From assembly GCA_947466165.1 (NCBI GenBank), contig CANIDW010000123.1, positions 1 through 5,561 on the forward strand: a stretch of 5,561 nt of DNA, in the 5' to 3' direction. The translations under genes were made by a program, and so were the position numbers. This document shows, piece after piece, positions 4,977 through 5,561 of this stretch; position 1 is the stretch's first letter; the number at the start of each line of letters is the position of its first letter. The notes beneath the pieces are model-generated. The model was not told the origin of the DNA, did not search any database, and saw only the letters and a program-made list of their open reading frames with translations. The stretch is from Comamonadaceae bacterium (GTDB taxonomy: Bacteria; Pseudomonadota; Gammaproteobacteria; Burkholderiales; Burkholderiaceae_C).

Positions 4977-5561
4977 TTAGCCGGCTTCAACCTGCTCGAT
5001 GCCAGCGCTGCGGGTCGAGCGAACCACCGCTTCGAGTGCACAGATGTTGGCAATCATTTGCGACTGCGGCACCGGGTAGGGCTTGCGGCCTTGCGCTGCA
5101 TCTGCAAAGGCCTCTAAGTTGGACAGCACAGCGGGGTGCGGCGGGTAGTTGACGGTCTGAACGTCTTCACCGCGTTTGCACGAAGTGAGCACCCAACCGG
5201 TAGAGGCTTCGGGGTGGCTCTTGTCACGCACCTCGACCCAACCCTGGCTGCAGTACACCGCAAAGCGGCCTACAAAGGGCGTGGCCAAAATGGCGCTGAT
5301 CAGTGCATGGCCGCCGCTTTTGTAAGTGGCCAGAATCGCCAGCGTGTCACCATTGACCAGCGAGCTGCCCAGCTGCTTGACGCTGGCGTAGACCGTTTCT
5401 GCAGGGCCGAAGACGCCAACAGACAGGTCCAGCAAATGAATGCCCGTGGCTGTCATCGGCCCGGCCGGCGCTTCGGCCGCTGACAGTCGCCAGTTTTCAG
5501 GCGGCAGGTTTAAAAACTTGTCCTGGCTGAAGTTGGCTTCCATTTGCAGCGGGCGCCCCAG
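4977..5561 (-). CDS. Gfo/Idh/MocA family oxidoreductase, C-terminal part (5' end outside window)
   Basis: The frame stays open to the right edge (it begins LGRPLQMEANFS), so the Met at 5543 is internal and the N-terminal Rossmann NAD(P)-binding domain lies outside. The 194 visible residues match the C-terminal substrate domain: the GRPLQMEA strand after the hinge, WRL (24-26), then GPMTATGIHLLDL (34-46), which carries the characteristic GxHxxD (G40, H42, D45) with the likely catalytic His. A large beta-sheet segment follows (about 55-140), and a final helix PVPQSQMIANICALEAVVRS (163-182) is typical of the family's end. Family members oxidise or reduce sugars, inositols and other cyclic or hydroxylated compounds using NAD(P). 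It is transcribed toward the binding-protein gene and separated from it by the shared terminator, so it belongs to a different transcript. Whether it takes part in the same pathway is unknown. Confidence 0.88.
   Translation of the reverse strand: MGRPLQMEANFSQDKFLNLPPENWRLSAAEAPAGPMTATGIHLLDLSVGVFGPAETVYASVKQLGSSLVNGDTLAILATYKSGGHALISAILATPFVGRFAVYCSQGWVEVRDKSHPEASTGWVLTSCKRGEDVQTVNYPPHPAVLSNLEAFADAAQGRKPYPVPQSQMIANICALEAVVRSTRSAGIEQVEAG

Noticed and set aside
3836..5053. Long minus-strand open frame (405 codons) covering the whole binding-protein gene
   Set aside because: It is antisense to a clear full-length Bug-family gene, is His/Gly/Arg-rich without recognisable motifs, and crosses the terminator. 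Long shadow frames are common in GC-rich DNA.
1..5561. Searched for tRNA or rRNA genes, CRISPR arrays, insertion-sequence ends, phage genes or defence systems
   Set aside because: Nothing supporting any of these was seen. The window is almost fully occupied by metabolic, transport and regulatory genes.

Overview
The window looks like part of a catabolic accessory locus from a beta-proteobacterium of the order Burkholderiales, most likely Comamonadaceae (Polaromonas, Variovorax or Rhodoferax-like). The reasons are GC-rich coding DNA with tight gene packing, a Bug/TctC-type periplasmic binding protein (a family greatly expanded in that order), and the combination of LLM-class monooxygenase, flavin reductase and beta-hydroxyacid dehydrogenases. 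The taxon is inferred from gene content and style, not from a marker gene.

Layout. At the left edge is the 3' end of a rightward gene, probably a TetR-type regulator (2-319). It converges on, and overlaps by 103 bp, a leftward two-gene operon: a beta-hydroxyacid dehydrogenase (747-1655) followed by a flavin reductase (217-747), joined by a TGATG stop/start overlap. A 113-bp divergent control region (1656-1768) separates this operon from a rightward operon of an LLM-class flavin-dependent monooxygenase (1769-2869) and a second beta-hydroxyacid dehydrogenase (2866-3765), joined by an ATGA overlap. After a 145-bp gap with palindromic TTGATCA-like boxes comes a secreted Bug/TctC substrate-binding protein (3911-4897). 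A strong bidirectional hairpin terminator (4924-4960) separates it from the C-terminal part of a leftward Gfo/Idh/MocA oxidoreductase that runs off the right edge (4977-5561).

How it may work together (inference). The flavin reductase would supply reduced flavin to the LLM monooxygenase, making a two-component oxygenase split across a divergent promoter. The two dehydrogenases would then act on hydroxylated or hydroxy-acid intermediates. Their coenzyme-loop residues differ: acidic in one, Asn-Arg in the other, suggesting NAD and NADP respectively. The binding protein would capture the substrate or a related carboxylate. The TetR-like protein is a plausible repressor, and palindromes in the divergent region, one of them over the -10 box, are plausible operators. 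The substrate cannot be read from the sequence. The gene set does not match a complete named pathway that I recognise, so a poorly described catabolic module is possible.
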